A stretch of DNA of 64,000 bases from Brooklawnia sp963780175 (GTDB taxonomy: Bacteria > Actinomycetota > Actinomycetes > Propionibacteriales > Propionibacteriaceae), in NCBI GenBank assembly GCA_963780175.1, contig CAWAAT010000003.1, positions 186,001 to 250,000 on the forward strand, in the 5' to 3' direction. The notes below the pieces were generated by a model, which worked only from the letters and a program-made list of their open reading frames with translations, ran no database searches and was not told the DNA's origin. The position numbers and the translations under genes were made by a program. Below are positions 1-9,324 of the stretch, piece after piece. The stretch's first letter is position 1. Every line of letters begins with the position of its first letter.

Positions 1-2125
1 CGCCGATTTCGGGACGCAGACCACCCGGCTGTACTTCCGCGACGGCAGCACCCAACTGGGCTCGCTGGCCGTCCAGAACCGCACCGTGATCCCCTACGCC
101 GAGATGCCGCAGTCGATCAAGGATGCGGTGGTGGCCGCCGAGGACCGCACCTTCTGGACCAATCGGGGCATCGACCTCAAGGGCATCGCCCGGGCCGCCG
201 TGAACATCGTGCGCAACCAGGAGATCTCCGGCGGTGGGTCGACGATCACCCAGCAGTACATCAAGATTCGTTACCTGACCAGCGACCAGACGGTCAGCCG
301 CAAGGTGACCGAGCTTGCGCTGGCCATCAAGATGAACAAGGCGGAGACCAAGGAGAGCGTCCTCGAGGGTTACCTCAACACCATCTACTTCGGACGCGGC
401 GCCTACGGCATCCAGGCCGCCGCCAAGGCGTACTTCTTGGTGGACGCGAAGGACCTGACCCTGGGCCAGTCGGCCGCGTTGGCAGCCATCCTCAACAGCC
501 CCTACTCACTCGACCCGGTCAACGGCGAGGAGGCCGCGCAGGGGCTGCTGGAGCGCTACAACTACGTGGTGGACGGCATGCTCGACCCGATGGCCACCAT
601 CACCCCCACCGACCACGCTCAGGTCTACGACAACCTGCCCGAGTTTCCGGACGTCCCGGTCGACAACGTCTACGGCGGGGCCAACGGCTTTCTCATCAGG
701 ATGGCCATCGACGAACTGGAATCCAAGGGATTCACCCCCGAGCAGATCAACGGTGGCGGGCTGAGCATCATCACGACCTTCGATGCCGGCATGCAGCAGG
801 CCGCCGTCAACGCCGCAGAGTCCACGGTGGCGCGGGCCGCCGAGAACGCCAACCCGCTGCGTGATCAGGACGGGACCCTGCTGCGTGATGAGGCGGGCAA
901 CACCGTCCAGCCCAGCGCCGAAGACCTGCATGTCGGACTGGCCTCCATCGAGGTCGGCACGGGTGCAGTGCTGGCCCTGTACGGTGGCCCCGACTTCGTG
1001 ACCAGTTCGCAGAACTGGGCGACCACACCGCGCTACGCCGCGTCCACCTTCAAGGTCTGGGGTGCGGTCGCGGGTCTGCGCAACGGTTTCGGGTTGAGCT
1101 CGACGCTGCAGGGCAACACCTACACCCCGCCCGGTGACTCTGTTCCGGTGCAGAACGACTCCGCCTACCAGTACGGCACCGTGACCCTGCTGAAGGCCAT
1201 CAGGGACTCCATCAACACCTCATTCGTCGACCTGGTGATGCGCATCCCCAACGGCAACGAGGAACTGATCCGGGCCGCCAACGAGGCCGGAATACCCGAG
1301 CACTCCTCGTGGGCGCCGCAGATGAACCGTTTGGTGCTCGGTGAGGGAGAAGTCACCTCCCTGGACAACGCCACCGGGTTCGCGACGCTGGCCAACAACG
1401 GGGTCCGCAACCAGACCCACGTTGTCGCCGAGGTGCGCGACGCCTCCGGCAACGTGATCCACACCGGTGACACCGACGGCGCCCAGGCGATCGAGGACGA
1501 GGTCGCCCGCGACCTGACGTACGCCCTGTCGGGGGCGGTGGCGGGTTCCACGGTCAACGCCGTCGGTGGACGCGCGGTGGCCGGCAAGACCGGCACCGAA
1601 GGCATCGCCGTCGGCCAGGCCGGCTCGACCCAGCAGGTCACCCGGGCAGGCTGGTTGGTCGGATACACCAAGCAGATCGCCACGTCCGTGGTGATGGTCG
1701 CCGGTGACTCCGGCAACGAGAATCTGGACGTCTACGCCCGCCCGGGTAGCGGGGCCTTCTACGGGGCCGGCTATCCCACCGACGTCTGGAACGCCTACAT
1801 GAGCGTGGCCACCGACGCCATGGAGTACCTGAGCTTCGACCCACCGGCCAACATTCAGCCCACCGTGGCGAACACGTTGCCCGCGCCGGCCACGTCACAG
1901 CAGAGCCAATCGGCCGACGAGACTCCCGAGACCACCGAGCCGCCGACCACCCAACCGCCGGCCACCACCGAGGTCCCGCCGACGACAACGGCACCCCCGG
2001 CCACGACGGAGGCGACCACCGCACCTCCAGAGACCACGACGCCCCCCGAGACGACCGCGGTTGAGACCACCAAACCGGCGCCCGGCCGGTCCAACGGCCA
2101 ACCGACGACGACGGCGGGTGGCTGA
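1..2125 (+). CDS. Class A penicillin-binding protein (transglycosylase/transpeptidase), 5' partial
   Basis: Bifunctional peptidoglycan synthase at the outer face of the membrane. The reading frame is open from base 2, so the start and probable N-terminal membrane anchor lie outside the window; the GTG at 86 is internal. The GT51 glycosyltransferase part shows AAEDRTFW, with the catalytic Glu-Asp, near base 140, then GGGSTITQQ and FGRGAYG. The penicillin-binding domain has all three active-site motifs: STFK (Ser codon at 1043), SIN (1208) and KTGT (1586). The last 80 or so residues are a Thr/Pro/Glu-rich low-complexity tail (about 1870-2122) ending in TTTAGG, as in many actinobacterial PonA-type proteins, probably wall-spanning. 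The next gene follows on the same strand after a short gap. The family is confident; which PBP paralogue this is cannot be told. Confidence 0.95.
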   Translation, partial: ADFGTQTTRLYFRDGSTQLGSLAVQNRTVIPYAEMPQSIKDAVVAAEDRTFWTNRGIDLKGIARAAVNIVRNQEISGGGSTITQQYIKIRYLTSDQTVSRKVTELALAIKMNKAETKESVLEGYLNTIYFGRGAYGIQAAAKAYFLVDAKDLTLGQSAALAAILNSPYSLDPVNGEEAAQGLLERYNYVVDGMLDPMATITPTDHAQVYDNLPEFPDVPVDNVYGGANGFLIRMAIDELESKGFTPEQINGGGLSIITTFDAGMQQAAVNAAESTVARAAENANPLRDQDGTLLRDEAGNTVQPSAEDLHVGLASIEVGTGAVLALYGGPDFVTSSQNWATTPRYAASTFKVWGAVAGLRNGFGLSSTLQGNTYTPPGDSVPVQNDSAYQYGTVTLLKAIRDSINTSFVDLVMRIPNGNEELIRAANEAGIPEHSSWAPQMNRLVLGEGEVTSLDNATGFATLANNGVRNQTHVVAEVRDASGNVIHTGDTDGAQAIEDEVARDLTYALSGAVAGSTVNAVGGRAVAGKTGTEGIAVGQAGSTQQVTRAGWLVGYTKQIATSVVMVAGDSGNENLDVYARPGSGAFYGAGYPTDVWNAYMSVATDAMEYLSFDPPANIQPTVANTLPAPATSQQSQSADETPETTEPPTTQPPATTEVPPTTTAPPATTEATTAPPETTTPPETTAVETTKPAPGRSNGQPTTTAGG

Positions 2126-2160
2126 TCCCGGGCGCTGAGCGCGTGGGGCACAATGGCGAG

Positions 2161-4663
2161 GTGAGCGAACCGGCCGTCCTGACCTACCGTCTGGGTGGGC
2201 CCATGGGGCGCCGGGCCCTGCGTGCCGGCAGATGGTTCGATCCCGGCATGTGGGCGATTGCCGCGGCAACCCTCACCTGGTTGATCCTGATGGCCCGCCA
2301 GGTGCCGTGCCGACCGGTGGGAGAGTCGTTCCCGAACGCCTTCGTCAGGCTGTGCTACAGCGACATCCCGACGCTCTACCTGGGGCGAGGCATCAGCACG
2401 GGTGCCGGGTTGTACACCGAGGTGCCCCTGGAGTACCCGGTACTCACCGGTTACTTCCTGGAGATCGCTCGCACCGTCGCCAGAGTGTTGGGTGCGCAGG
2501 TGTCCCCGGAGGCGACCTACGCCGAGCAGGTGGCGGCGTCCCAGATCTTCTTCCAGGTGAGCGCCGTCGGGCTGTTCGCCTGCTTCCTGGCCACGGTGAT
2601 CATTCACCTCCGGATGGGCCGGCGATCCGCGGAGAGCAGCTATGGCGGGCCAATCCGGGCATGGGACGCGCTGCTGATCGCGGCGTCCCCGGTGGTGATG
2701 GCCAACGGCCTGATCAACTGGGACCTGCTGGCGGTGATGCTGACGTCGTTCGCCCTGTTGGTCTGGGGCCGGAAGGTCCCCTTTCTTGCCGGCGGGGTGC
2801 TCGGCCTGGCGTTCGCGGCGAAGTTCTACCCGATCCTGGTGCTGGTCGGGCTCACCCTGCTGTGCGTCCGGGCCAACCGCTACCGGGCGATCGTCGGTTT
2901 GTGGGCCGGGGCTGGGCTGACCTGGTTGGTGGTCAACCTGCCGATGATGGCGTACGCCTGGTCGGGCTGGTCGGAGTTCTGGACCCGGAACGCCGACCGC
3001 GGAGCCGATCTCGGGTCGATCTGGTACGTCTTCAGTCTGGTCGGGTTGAACGTGCCGGCGGTCTCGGCGGTCGCGTTCGCCTGCATGGCGGTCTGCGGCA
3101 TCGGGCTCGTCTGGCTGGTGCTGCGGGCTCCGCGGCGGCCGCGTGTCGGGCAGGTCGTCGTCCTGATCTTGATCATCTTCCTGGCCTTCAACAAGGTCTA
3201 CTCCCCGCAGTACGCCCTATGGCTGCTGCCGCTGGTGGTGCTGGCGAGGCCGAGGATCGCCGATGTGGCCATCTGGACCCTCGGTGAGCTCATCTACTAC
3301 GTCAGCATCTGGGGATTCCTGCACGGACTCATCGGACCGGGATCCGGGTCGGACTGGCTCTACTGGGCCGCGGTGATCCTGCGCATCGCCGTGCAGGCGT
3401 GGTTCGCCCTGCGGGTCATCGATGACATCCGCCATCCGTGGGCCGATCCGGTCCGGCGTCCGATGGTCGATGACCCGATCGGTGGGGTGCTCAACCACAC
3501 CACGGACGCGCCGTGGGTGACGCTGCTGCAGCCGCGACCGCGGCGTGCTGGTGGCGTCCTCGTGAGTCGTGCGGTGGCGCGCGGGGACGGCCGTGTGGTG
3601 GTCATCACCTGGTTGGCGACGCGAGCCCTGCTGCTGGTGGTGGCCTGGCAGGTCATGCTCACCACTGGCGCCTCGCTGCCCCAGGTGTTGTCGAGCTGGG
3701 ACGTGCAGCACTACCTGTCGATCGCTCGGGACGGCTACCGCGACCCGCTCGACGCGGCCTTCTTCCCGGGACTCCCGCTGTTGATGCGGGGGCTGGACGT
3801 CCTCGGCCTGCCGATGGTGCTGGGGGCCGCCGTGCTCGCGCAGGTGGGCTCTGGGTTGTCGGCCTGGGCCCTGCACCGCATGGCCGGGCCGTGGGTGGCC
3901 TGCCTCTGGTTGCTCGCCCCGATGACGGTGTTCACCGCGGTGCCCTACACCGAACCGCTGTTCTGCGCCGCGGCGTTCTGGGCGTGGCAGCGGGGGCTGG
4001 CTGGTCGCTGGGGGCAGGTCGGCCTGCTGGCCGGGGTGGCCTGCTCGCTGCGGATCTCCGGGCTCTTCCTGATCGTCGCGTTGGCCGTGATGGCCCTGAC
4101 CACCACCGGACGCGGGTTTGGGCGACGCCTGCGGGACTGCTGGTGGTTGCTGGTGCCGGTGCTCGTGCTGGGCGGCTTCCTCGTCTTCCTGTACTGGCAG
4201 ACCGGCTCGTGGACCGCCTGGTACTCGGCGCAGGGCGCCGGTTGGCAGCGCAACCTGTCGTGGCCCTGGGAGGCGTTGGCGGCGACGCTGCCGCTGACGG
4301 CCGAGTCGTACTGGCCCGGACGCCCGGAGGTGCCCGTGATGTTCCGGCTGGAGATCGTCTCGGTGGCGCTGGGCTACCTGACGGCGCTGTGGTGTCTGGT
4401 GCGGCGCCGCTGGGCGGAGTTCACCTGGGTGGCGGTCAATGTCGTCGTGCTGAGCAGTTCGGGCTGGTTCGTGTCGGTGAACCGGGCCGTGCTGCTGTGG
4501 TTCCCGCTGTTCGGGCTGGTGGCCGCGGTGCTGGCGTGGCGTCCGAGGAACCCGGGGGTCAGGTCCGCCCGGTGGGTGGCTGCTGGGCCTGCTGCTGGTG
4601 GCCGATCTCGCGGTGATCGCCTGGTGGGCGTGGTTGTTCGGTACCGGCGCCTGGGCGTCCTGA
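2161..4663 (+). CDS. Membrane glycosyltransferases: GT87-type (N part) and PIG-V-type mannosyltransferase (C part), frameshifted
   Basis: As read, one ORF holds two multi-spanning GT-C modules. The first (about 2161-3560) is a DUF2029/GT87-like polyprenyl-phosphate-sugar transferase with many hydrophobic segments. The second (from about 3562) resembles PIG-V mannosyltransferases, with SSWDVQHYLSIARDGY, FFPGLPLL and PYTEPLFCAAAFWAW. The frame is broken at a G5 run (4554-4558). Removing one G continues the protein as GGWLLGLLLVADLAVIAWW and ends at TGA 4661-4663, just before the convergent kinase gene. Left uncorrected, the frame runs on as hydrophilic antisense noise to 5094. The two halves may be separate genes: a second extra base near 3532 would end the first at TGA 3563-3565, overlapping a GTG start at 3562. 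The start is taken as GTG 2161; GTG 2143 is possible. Likely role: envelope glycan or lipoglycan assembly using lipid-linked sugars. Confidence 0.7.
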
Positions 4664-4664
4664 G

Positions 4665-5504
4665 TCAATCCAGCCCGAACAGCACCCCGCGACCCGCCAC
4701 CGAGCGGGAGGCCTGGTCGATCGCGGCGCCCAGGGCTGCGGTGAAGTCGAGCCCAAGGGCCAGGTGGGCGGCCAGGGCGCCGTGCAGCACGTCGCCGGCC
4801 CCGGTGGTGTCGAGCGCTTCGACCGGCGGGACGTCGAAGCTGCGTCGGTGCTCGCCGATGACCGCCAGCACCGGATCGGGCCCTCGGGTTCGGGCAACTC
4901 TCGGGATACCGAGACCGGTGAGGTCGTCCAGGGCCTGCTCCGGGCTGCGTCCGGGCAGGGCGAAGTCGGCGGAGACCACCGCGATGTCGAGCAGCGGCAG
5001 CAGCTCCTGCAGACCGGGCTTCCACGATCCGCCGTCCAGCAGGTGGATGGGTGCCGGGCGTCCCGCCAGCGCCACGGATGCGTCCAGCAGGTGACCGTCG
5101 TGCAGCACCACCCCGGCCCCGTCAACCACGGTGGACGCCGGCAGCGGCGCGTCCGACAGGCCAGCGGCGTTGCGCGAGACGACCGATCGGGCGCCGTCGG
5201 GGGTCACCATGATCATCGACACCGGCAGCTGGTGATCGTGCGGCGCCAGGTCGATCACCTCGATGCCGGCCAGCCTCGTGCGCGCCAGTTCGGCAAGTTC
5301 GGTGCCACCCAGAGCCGTGACCAGCCGAACCTCGCAGCCCAGCCGGGCGGCAACCCGGGCGGCATTCGCGGCCGGGCCGCCGACGTCCCACCAGAAGTCG
5401 GTGGCGACCACCTTCTGGTTCGGCCCGGGTAGCGCGTCCACCGCCTGCACCAGGTCGAGGGTGGTCAGGCCGACGCAGACAACCAACGGTGACATGCCGC
5501 CCAT
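4665..5504 (-). CDS. PfkB-family carbohydrate kinase
   Basis: Ribokinase-fold sugar or nucleoside kinase of about 279 residues. The N-terminal VGGPAANAA sugar-binding motif and the C-terminal DTTGAGDVLHGALAAHL (anion hole and catalytic Asp) are both intact. The N-terminus (VVCVGLTTLDLVQAVDALP) resembles the small PfkB subgroup sometimes annotated as ketohexokinase- or sulfofructose-kinase-like, but the substrate cannot be assigned. It converges on the glycosyltransferase gene with one base between stops. The TetR regulator upstream is on the same strand 25 bp away, so the two may be co-transcribed. ATG 5504 is used; ATG 5495 is an in-frame alternative. Confidence 0.85.
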   Translation of the reverse strand: MGGMSPLVVCVGLTTLDLVQAVDALPGPNQKVVATDFWWDVGGPAANAARVAARLGCEVRLVTALGGTELAELARTRLAGIEVIDLAPHDHQLPVSMIMVTPDGARSVVSRNAAGLSDAPLPASTVVDGAGVVLHDGHLLDASVALAGRPAPIHLLDGGSWKPGLQELLPLLDIAVVSADFALPGRSPEQALDDLTGLGIPRVARTRGPDPVLAVIGEHRRSFDVPPVEALDTTGAGDVLHGALAAHLALGLDFTAALGAAIDQASRSVAGRGVLFGLD

Positions 5505-5529
5505 CGTAGGTTCTTGCGGATAGGTTCGC

Positions 5530-6183
5530 TCAGTGGCGATTGCCGAACTTGCCACGACGATGCGTGTCCACCTTGGCCGCCGACCTGATCGCGGCCAATC
5601 CGCCGAACAGCGAGTCCAGCGCCGCCGAGGTGAGCGCGGGACGCTCCGCCGCGGGGCAGCCCCGCGACACCCAGCGGCCGCAAACGGCGTCCAGGAAACC
5701 CAGATACCCGTACAGCAAGTAGTCTTCGGCCGATTCGCCGTCCAGGCACCCCCGAAGTTCGGCCACGGCCTCGGCCCGGATCTCCGAGCGGGCCGCCACC
5801 GCCTCCACCGGGTCGTTGCCCGGCAGCAGGAAACCCGAAGCCCACACCTGCTCGGGGGCAGAGAGGGCGTCCAGGTAGGCGTCCAGCTGGGCCCTGACAC
5901 GGTCTCGCGCGTCGGCCGCGCTGGGCAGGGCACCGGACGCCCGCTGCCGGCGCTCGGCGAGCTCGGCCATGGCGGCCCGCACGGCCTCGACGTAGAGGTC
6001 GGCCTTCGAGCCGAAATACCGGTAGACCAGTGCCTCAGAGGCATCCGCCGCCTCCGCAAGCTCGGCCACCGAGACGTGCTCGTAGGGTTGGGAGCCGAAC
6101 GCCTGAGCGGCAGCCTCGAGGATCGCTGCCCGTCGGGTGTCAGGGTCGAGTCGTCGCCGCTGGCTGCGATCGCTCCGTGTCAT
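5530..6183 (-). CDS. TetR/AcrR-family transcriptional regulator
   Basis: About 217 residues. The N-terminal helix-turn-helix reads RAAILEAAAQAFG, then VSVAELAEAADASEALVYRYFGSKADLY, a canonical TetR DNA-binding domain at about residues 20-65. The C-terminal ligand domain is not diagnostic. It is divergent from the GH13 gene (start 6258), with a 74-bp shared region containing a small palindrome, so autoregulation and control of the GH13 enzyme or the downstream sugar kinase is plausible. The start ATG 6183 begins MTRSDRSQRRR; longer reading is possible but runs into the divergent promoter region. Confidence 0.9.
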   Translation of the reverse strand: MTRSDRSQRRRLDPDTRRAAILEAAAQAFGSQPYEHVSVAELAEAADASEALVYRYFGSKADLYVEAVRAAMAELAERRQRASGALPSAADARDRVRAQLDAYLDALSAPEQVWASGFLLPGNDPVEAVAARSEIRAEAVAELRGCLDGESAEDYLLYGYLGFLDAVCGRWVSRGCPAAERPALTSAALDSLFGGLAAIRSAAKVDTHRRGKFGNRH

Positions 6184-6202
6184 GCCCCGACCATAACCCA
6201 AT

Positions 6203-6215
6203 TGAGATAGCCTCA
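6203..6215. promoter_or_regulatory. Possible TetR operator in the divergent TetR/GH13 region
   Basis: The 74-bp divergent region contains TGAG-ATAGC-CTCA, a short interrupted palindrome in an AT-richer patch. It sits centrally between the two starts, as expected for an operator of the adjacent TetR protein. The arms are only four bases, so this is weak. Confidence 0.3.
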
Positions 6216-6257
6216 TTAGCACCGGCAAACGGCGAGTCTCGACGAGGGGAAGCGGCC

Positions 6258-7496
6258 ATGATGAGCCAATGGACTGACACCGCCATCTGGTACGCGGTCT
6301 ACCCCCTGGGAATGGTCGGAGCACCGGTGCATGGGGCGGCCGACGACCGGGTTGCCCACCGGCTCCAACGCCTGGAGCCGTGGCTGGACCACCTGGTCGG
6401 GCTGGGCTGCAACGGGCTGCTGCTGGGGCCGATCTTCTCGTCCGTGTCGCACGGGTACGACACCCTCGACCACTTCACCATCGACCCCAGGCTGGGCGAC
6501 GACGCCGACATCGATCACCTCATCGCGACCTGTCGCGACAAGGGTGTGCGGGTCCTGCTGGACGGGGTCTTCAACCACGTGTCGAGCCGGCACCCGGCGC
6601 TGCTGGCGGCGCTGGCGTCCCCGCAGGCGTCGACGTCGGGCTGGTTCCACATCGACTACTCGACCACGCCGCCGACGCGGCTCAACTTCGAGGGCAGCGA
6701 CGACCTGGTTCGGCTCAACCACTCCGACCCGGGGGTCATCCAGCTGGTCACCGACATCATGTTGCACTGGCTCGCCCGGGGCATCGACGGGTGGCGACTG
6801 GACGCCGCCTACGCGGTGCCCGCAGGGTTCTGGGCCCAGGTGCTGGCCGACGTCCGGCGTCAATACCCCGATGCGCTGTTCGTGGGCGAGGTGATCCACG
6901 CACACCTGGACGAGGTCAAGGCGTCCACCGTGGACTCGATCACCGCCTACGAGCTGTGGAAGGCCATCTGGAGCGCCATCAGCACCCGCAACCTGTTCGA
7001 ACTGGACTGGACGCTGGGTCGCCACCACGACCTGCTGGATGTGGTGCGACCGCTCACCTTCATCAGCAACCACGACGTGACCCGCATCGCCAGCCAGGTC
7101 TCAGAAGCCGGGGCTGCGCTGGCGCTGGTGGTGCTGGCGACCATGGGCGGCATGCCGGCCATCTACTACGGCGATGAGGGCGGCATGCCCGGGGTCAAGT
7201 ACGACCGGCCCGGCGGTGACGACGAGATCCGCCCCGAGCTGCCCGCCGACCCCGGCGACTGGGCACCCCCGGCCCCCTGGCTGGTGAAGATCCACCGAGA
7301 ACTGATCGCGCTCCGCCGGCGACACCCCTGGCTGGTGAACGCATTCCCCGAGAAGGTTGAACTGGCCAACGAGCGAATCGTCTACCGGGTCACCGGCGGC
7401 GATGACTGGCTCGAGATCGAACTGGACATCACCGACGGCTACCGCGCAACCATCAGCGGGGTCGACGGCGAGGTCTTCAGCTTCGAAGGCGTCTGA
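6258..7496 (+). CDS. GH13 alpha-amylase-family glycoside hydrolase
   Basis: About 412 residues, a compact (beta/alpha)8 GH13 protein without an extra starch-binding domain or signal peptide, so probably cytosolic. The conserved regions are present: LLDGVFNHV (region I), GWRLDAA with the nucleophile Asp at about residue 182, VGEVIH with the acid/base Glu at about 211, and FISNHDVTR with the third Asp at about 273. It should hydrolyse or transfer alpha-glucosidic bonds of short maltodextrins; product specificity cannot be read from sequence. The start has a GAGGGGAAG ribosome site; ATG 6261 is adjacent. It is divergent from a TetR gene, which may repress it, and converges on the glycerate kinase with a 2-bp gap. 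Confidence 0.88.
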   Translation: MMSQWTDTAIWYAVYPLGMVGAPVHGAADDRVAHRLQRLEPWLDHLVGLGCNGLLLGPIFSSVSHGYDTLDHFTIDPRLGDDADIDHLIATCRDKGVRVLLDGVFNHVSSRHPALLAALASPQASTSGWFHIDYSTTPPTRLNFEGSDDLVRLNHSDPGVIQLVTDIMLHWLARGIDGWRLDAAYAVPAGFWAQVLADVRRQYPDALFVGEVIHAHLDEVKASTVDSITAYELWKAIWSAISTRNLFELDWTLGRHHDLLDVVRPLTFISNHDVTRIASQVSEAGAALALVVLATMGGMPAIYYGDEGGMPGVKYDRPGGDDEIRPELPADPGDWAPPAPWLVKIHRELIALRRRHPWLVNAFPEKVELANERIVYRVTGGDDWLEIELDITDGYRATISGVDGEVFSFEGV

Positions 7497-7498
7497 CC

Positions 7499-8641
7499 TC
7501 AGCGGGCCGGGACGCCGGCCGCCCATCGACGAACCGCGTCCGCCACCGCCAGGCGCAGGTTCTCCGGCCCGCGGCGCAGTGCCTCCTCCAGAGGCTGACC
7601 AGGCGGCGTGATGCTCACCAGCTGGACGATCGCCCCGGGCAACCGGTCCGGTTCGAGGTCGACGCGTCCGCCGAAGACCAGAACCGGCACCCCGGCGTCC
7701 GCCGCGTGCTGGCAGATCCGCTGAATGGCCTTGCCGTTCGGGGTTTGCCGGTCGACGGACCCCTCCGCGGTGAGCACGAGATCGGCCTGGGCCAGCTGGT
7801 CGTCCAGCCCCACGATGTCGGCGACCAGCTCCAGCCCGGGACGCAGCGTGGCCCCGAGGAAGTACTGCAGCGCCCAACCCAGGCCGCCGGCAGCCCCCGA
7901 CCCGGGCAGGTCGGCGACGCGGGATGCGTCGGGACCGCAGGTGGCGACCAGGTGGGCGAGGATGGCGTCGAGTTCGGCGACCATCGCAGGCGTGGCGCCC
8001 TTCTGCGGGCCGTAGATCGCCGAGGCGCCGTTGGGCCCGAGCAGCGGGTTGGTCACGTCGCAGGCGACCTCGACCTGGACGCTGCGCAGCCGTGGGTCAA
8101 ACCCTGAGACGTCGACCTCGGCCAGTTCGCGCAGCCCGGCAGGAGTGGTGGGCACCTCGCGTCCGGAGGAGTCGAGGAACCGGACGCCGAGGGCGGCCAG
8201 CATGCCGGCGCCACCCTCGTTGGTGGCGCTGCCGCCGATGCCGATCACCAGGCGGCGGACTCCGGCGTCCAGCGCTGCCGTGATCAGCTCGCCCAGGCCG
8301 AAGGAGTCGTAGTGCAGGACGTCGCGCTCCGCGGCAGGGACGCGTTCGAGGCCGCTGGTCGCGGCCACATCAAGCACGGCCAGCGGACCGTCCGACTCGG
8401 GTGAGACCGCGAAGGCGGTGCTGTGCAGGACGCCGCGCTGGTCATGCACGTCGGCGGTGACCAGCGCGGCACCACGTGCGGCCGCCACGGCGTCGGTGAA
8501 TCCCTCGCCGCCGTCGGCGATGGGAAGTTCGACGACATCGGCCGCGGGCAGGGCATCCCTGACACCAGCGGCCATCGCCGCCGCGGCCCGGGGGGCCGTC
8601 ATCGAACCCTTGAAGGAGTCTGGGGCACAGACGATACGCAT
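7499..8641 (-). CDS. glxK: Glycerate kinase (GarK/GlxK family)
   Basis: About 380 residues, the usual length for type II glycerate kinases (PF02595), which phosphorylate D-glycerate to 2-phosphoglycerate using ATP. The family N-terminus CAPDSFKGSMTA and the motifs PIADGGEGF, GIGGSATNEGGAGM, TNPLLGPNGAS and LTAEGSVDRQ are all present. The start at ATG 8641 begins MRIVCAPDSFKG, exactly at the family start. It lies 11 bp downstream of the small acetyltransferase gene on the same strand and probably ends that short operon. It feeds glycerate into lower glycolysis, which fits a locus rich in sugar genes. Confidence 0.93.
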   Translation of the reverse strand: MRIVCAPDSFKGSMTAPRAAAAMAAGVRDALPAADVVELPIADGGEGFTDAVAAARGAALVTADVHDQRGVLHSTAFAVSPESDGPLAVLDVAATSGLERVPAAERDVLHYDSFGLGELITAALDAGVRRLVIGIGGSATNEGGAGMLAALGVRFLDSSGREVPTTPAGLRELAEVDVSGFDPRLRSVQVEVACDVTNPLLGPNGASAIYGPQKGATPAMVAELDAILAHLVATCGPDASRVADLPGSGAAGGLGWALQYFLGATLRPGLELVADIVGLDDQLAQADLVLTAEGSVDRQTPNGKAIQRICQHAADAGVPVLVFGGRVDLEPDRLPGAIVQLVSITPPGQPLEEALRRGPENLRLAVADAVRRWAAGVPAR

Positions 8642-8652
8642 CGGGCCAGGCC

Positions 8653-8940
8653 TCAGTTCCGGGCTACCAAGTCGTGGTAGCAGGGGTTGCCGTCGATGTA
8701 GGACACGGCGTAGGGGCACAGCGGCATGACCTTCAGACCATTCTCGCGGACGTGCTCCAGAGCGAACCGGGTGAGATCGGCGGCGAGCCCACGTCCCCGG
8801 TACTCGGCCGGAGTGCTGGTGTGCGTGAAGCTGACCACCGGCCCATCCATCAGGTAGTCGATCTGGCTGATCACAACCCCATCCTCGATGGCCTCGAAGC
8901 GGAAGGCTGCGAGGTTGTTGCGGAACCTGACCTCTGCCAT
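8653..8940 (-). CDS. Small GNAT-like N-acetyltransferase (NATD1/YjdJ-type)
   Basis: A 95-residue one-domain acetyltransferase of the NATD1 (PF14542) type. It shows SFTHTSTPAEYRGRGLAADL, holding the acetyl-CoA pyrophosphate-binding R/G-x-G-x-G/A loop, then FALEHVRENGLKVMPLCPYA. The substrate is unknown in this family. The start at ATG 8940 is chosen because AAAGGACGG lies at ideal spacing. An upstream in-frame ATG at 8958 would overlap the CBM48 stop as ATGA, which also indicates coupling with that gene. Confidence 0.85.
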   Translation of the reverse strand: MAEVRFRNNLAAFRFEAIEDGVVISQIDYLMDGPVVSFTHTSTPAEYRGRGLAADLTRFALEHVRENGLKVMPLCPYAVSYIDGNPCYHDLVARN

Positions 8941-8954
8941 GTCCGTCCTTTCTG

Positions 8955-9230
8955 TCATGCGACGACGTAGCTGCCGTCGCGGTCGACGTAGTCTGCGTCG
9001 TTGTCGTCGAACCACCAACCGTCGGTGCCGAGGTAGCGGAAGTGCAGGGTGCTGCCGGAGGCCGCCAGCACCGTGGTGCTGAGCGTCCCGTCCTGGCGAC
9101 GGATCATCGGGTGGCGGTGGGGCTGCCAGTCGTTGAAGTTGCCGACGACGCTGATGGGGGCGCAGGGGATGTTCGCCGGCAGGATGAAGGTGACGGTGAC
9201 CACACCGGCATGCTTTTGCTTACGGATCAA
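8955..9230 (-). CDS. Stand-alone CBM48/glycogen-binding-like domain protein
   Basis: A 91-residue protein consisting of one early-set Ig-like domain of the isoamylase/AMPK-beta type. The diagnostic motif ISVVGNFNDWQPHRHPM is present, followed by strands and LHFRYLGTDGWWFDDNDADY. Such domains bind alpha-glucans and are normally attached to branching enzymes or AMPK-beta; here no catalytic domain is attached. The start is inferred as TTG 9230 because GGGAGG lies 7 bases upstream and the domain begins right there; the upstream frame is unrelated. It is coupled to the acetyltransferase gene. The 94-bp gap upstream holds no visible gene and probably carries its promoter. Possible glycogen-associated adaptor. 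Confidence 0.75.
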   Translation of the reverse strand: MIRKQKHAGVVTVTFILPANIPCAPISVVGNFNDWQPHRHPMIRRQDGTLSTTVLAASGSTLHFRYLGTDGWWFDDNDADYVDRDGSYVVA

Positions 9231-9324
9231 CGCGAACCTCCCGGGGGCAGATCGAGCAGTTGCCACGTTAGAGGAAGCATTGGTCGAGCTGAAGGCACCG
9301 CCGGGGGATGAGACGGTGCGGGTC

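Noticed and set aside
1870..2122. Repeated ACC/CCG-rich stretch that looks like a DNA repeat
   Set aside because: It encodes the Thr/Pro-rich PBP tail; codon-level repetition, not a CRISPR or tandem DNA element.
3217..5025. 602-residue minus-strand frame across the glycosyltransferase and kinase genes
   Set aside because: Low-complexity Arg/Pro/Gly/His content, no start signal, opposite to conserved membrane protein.
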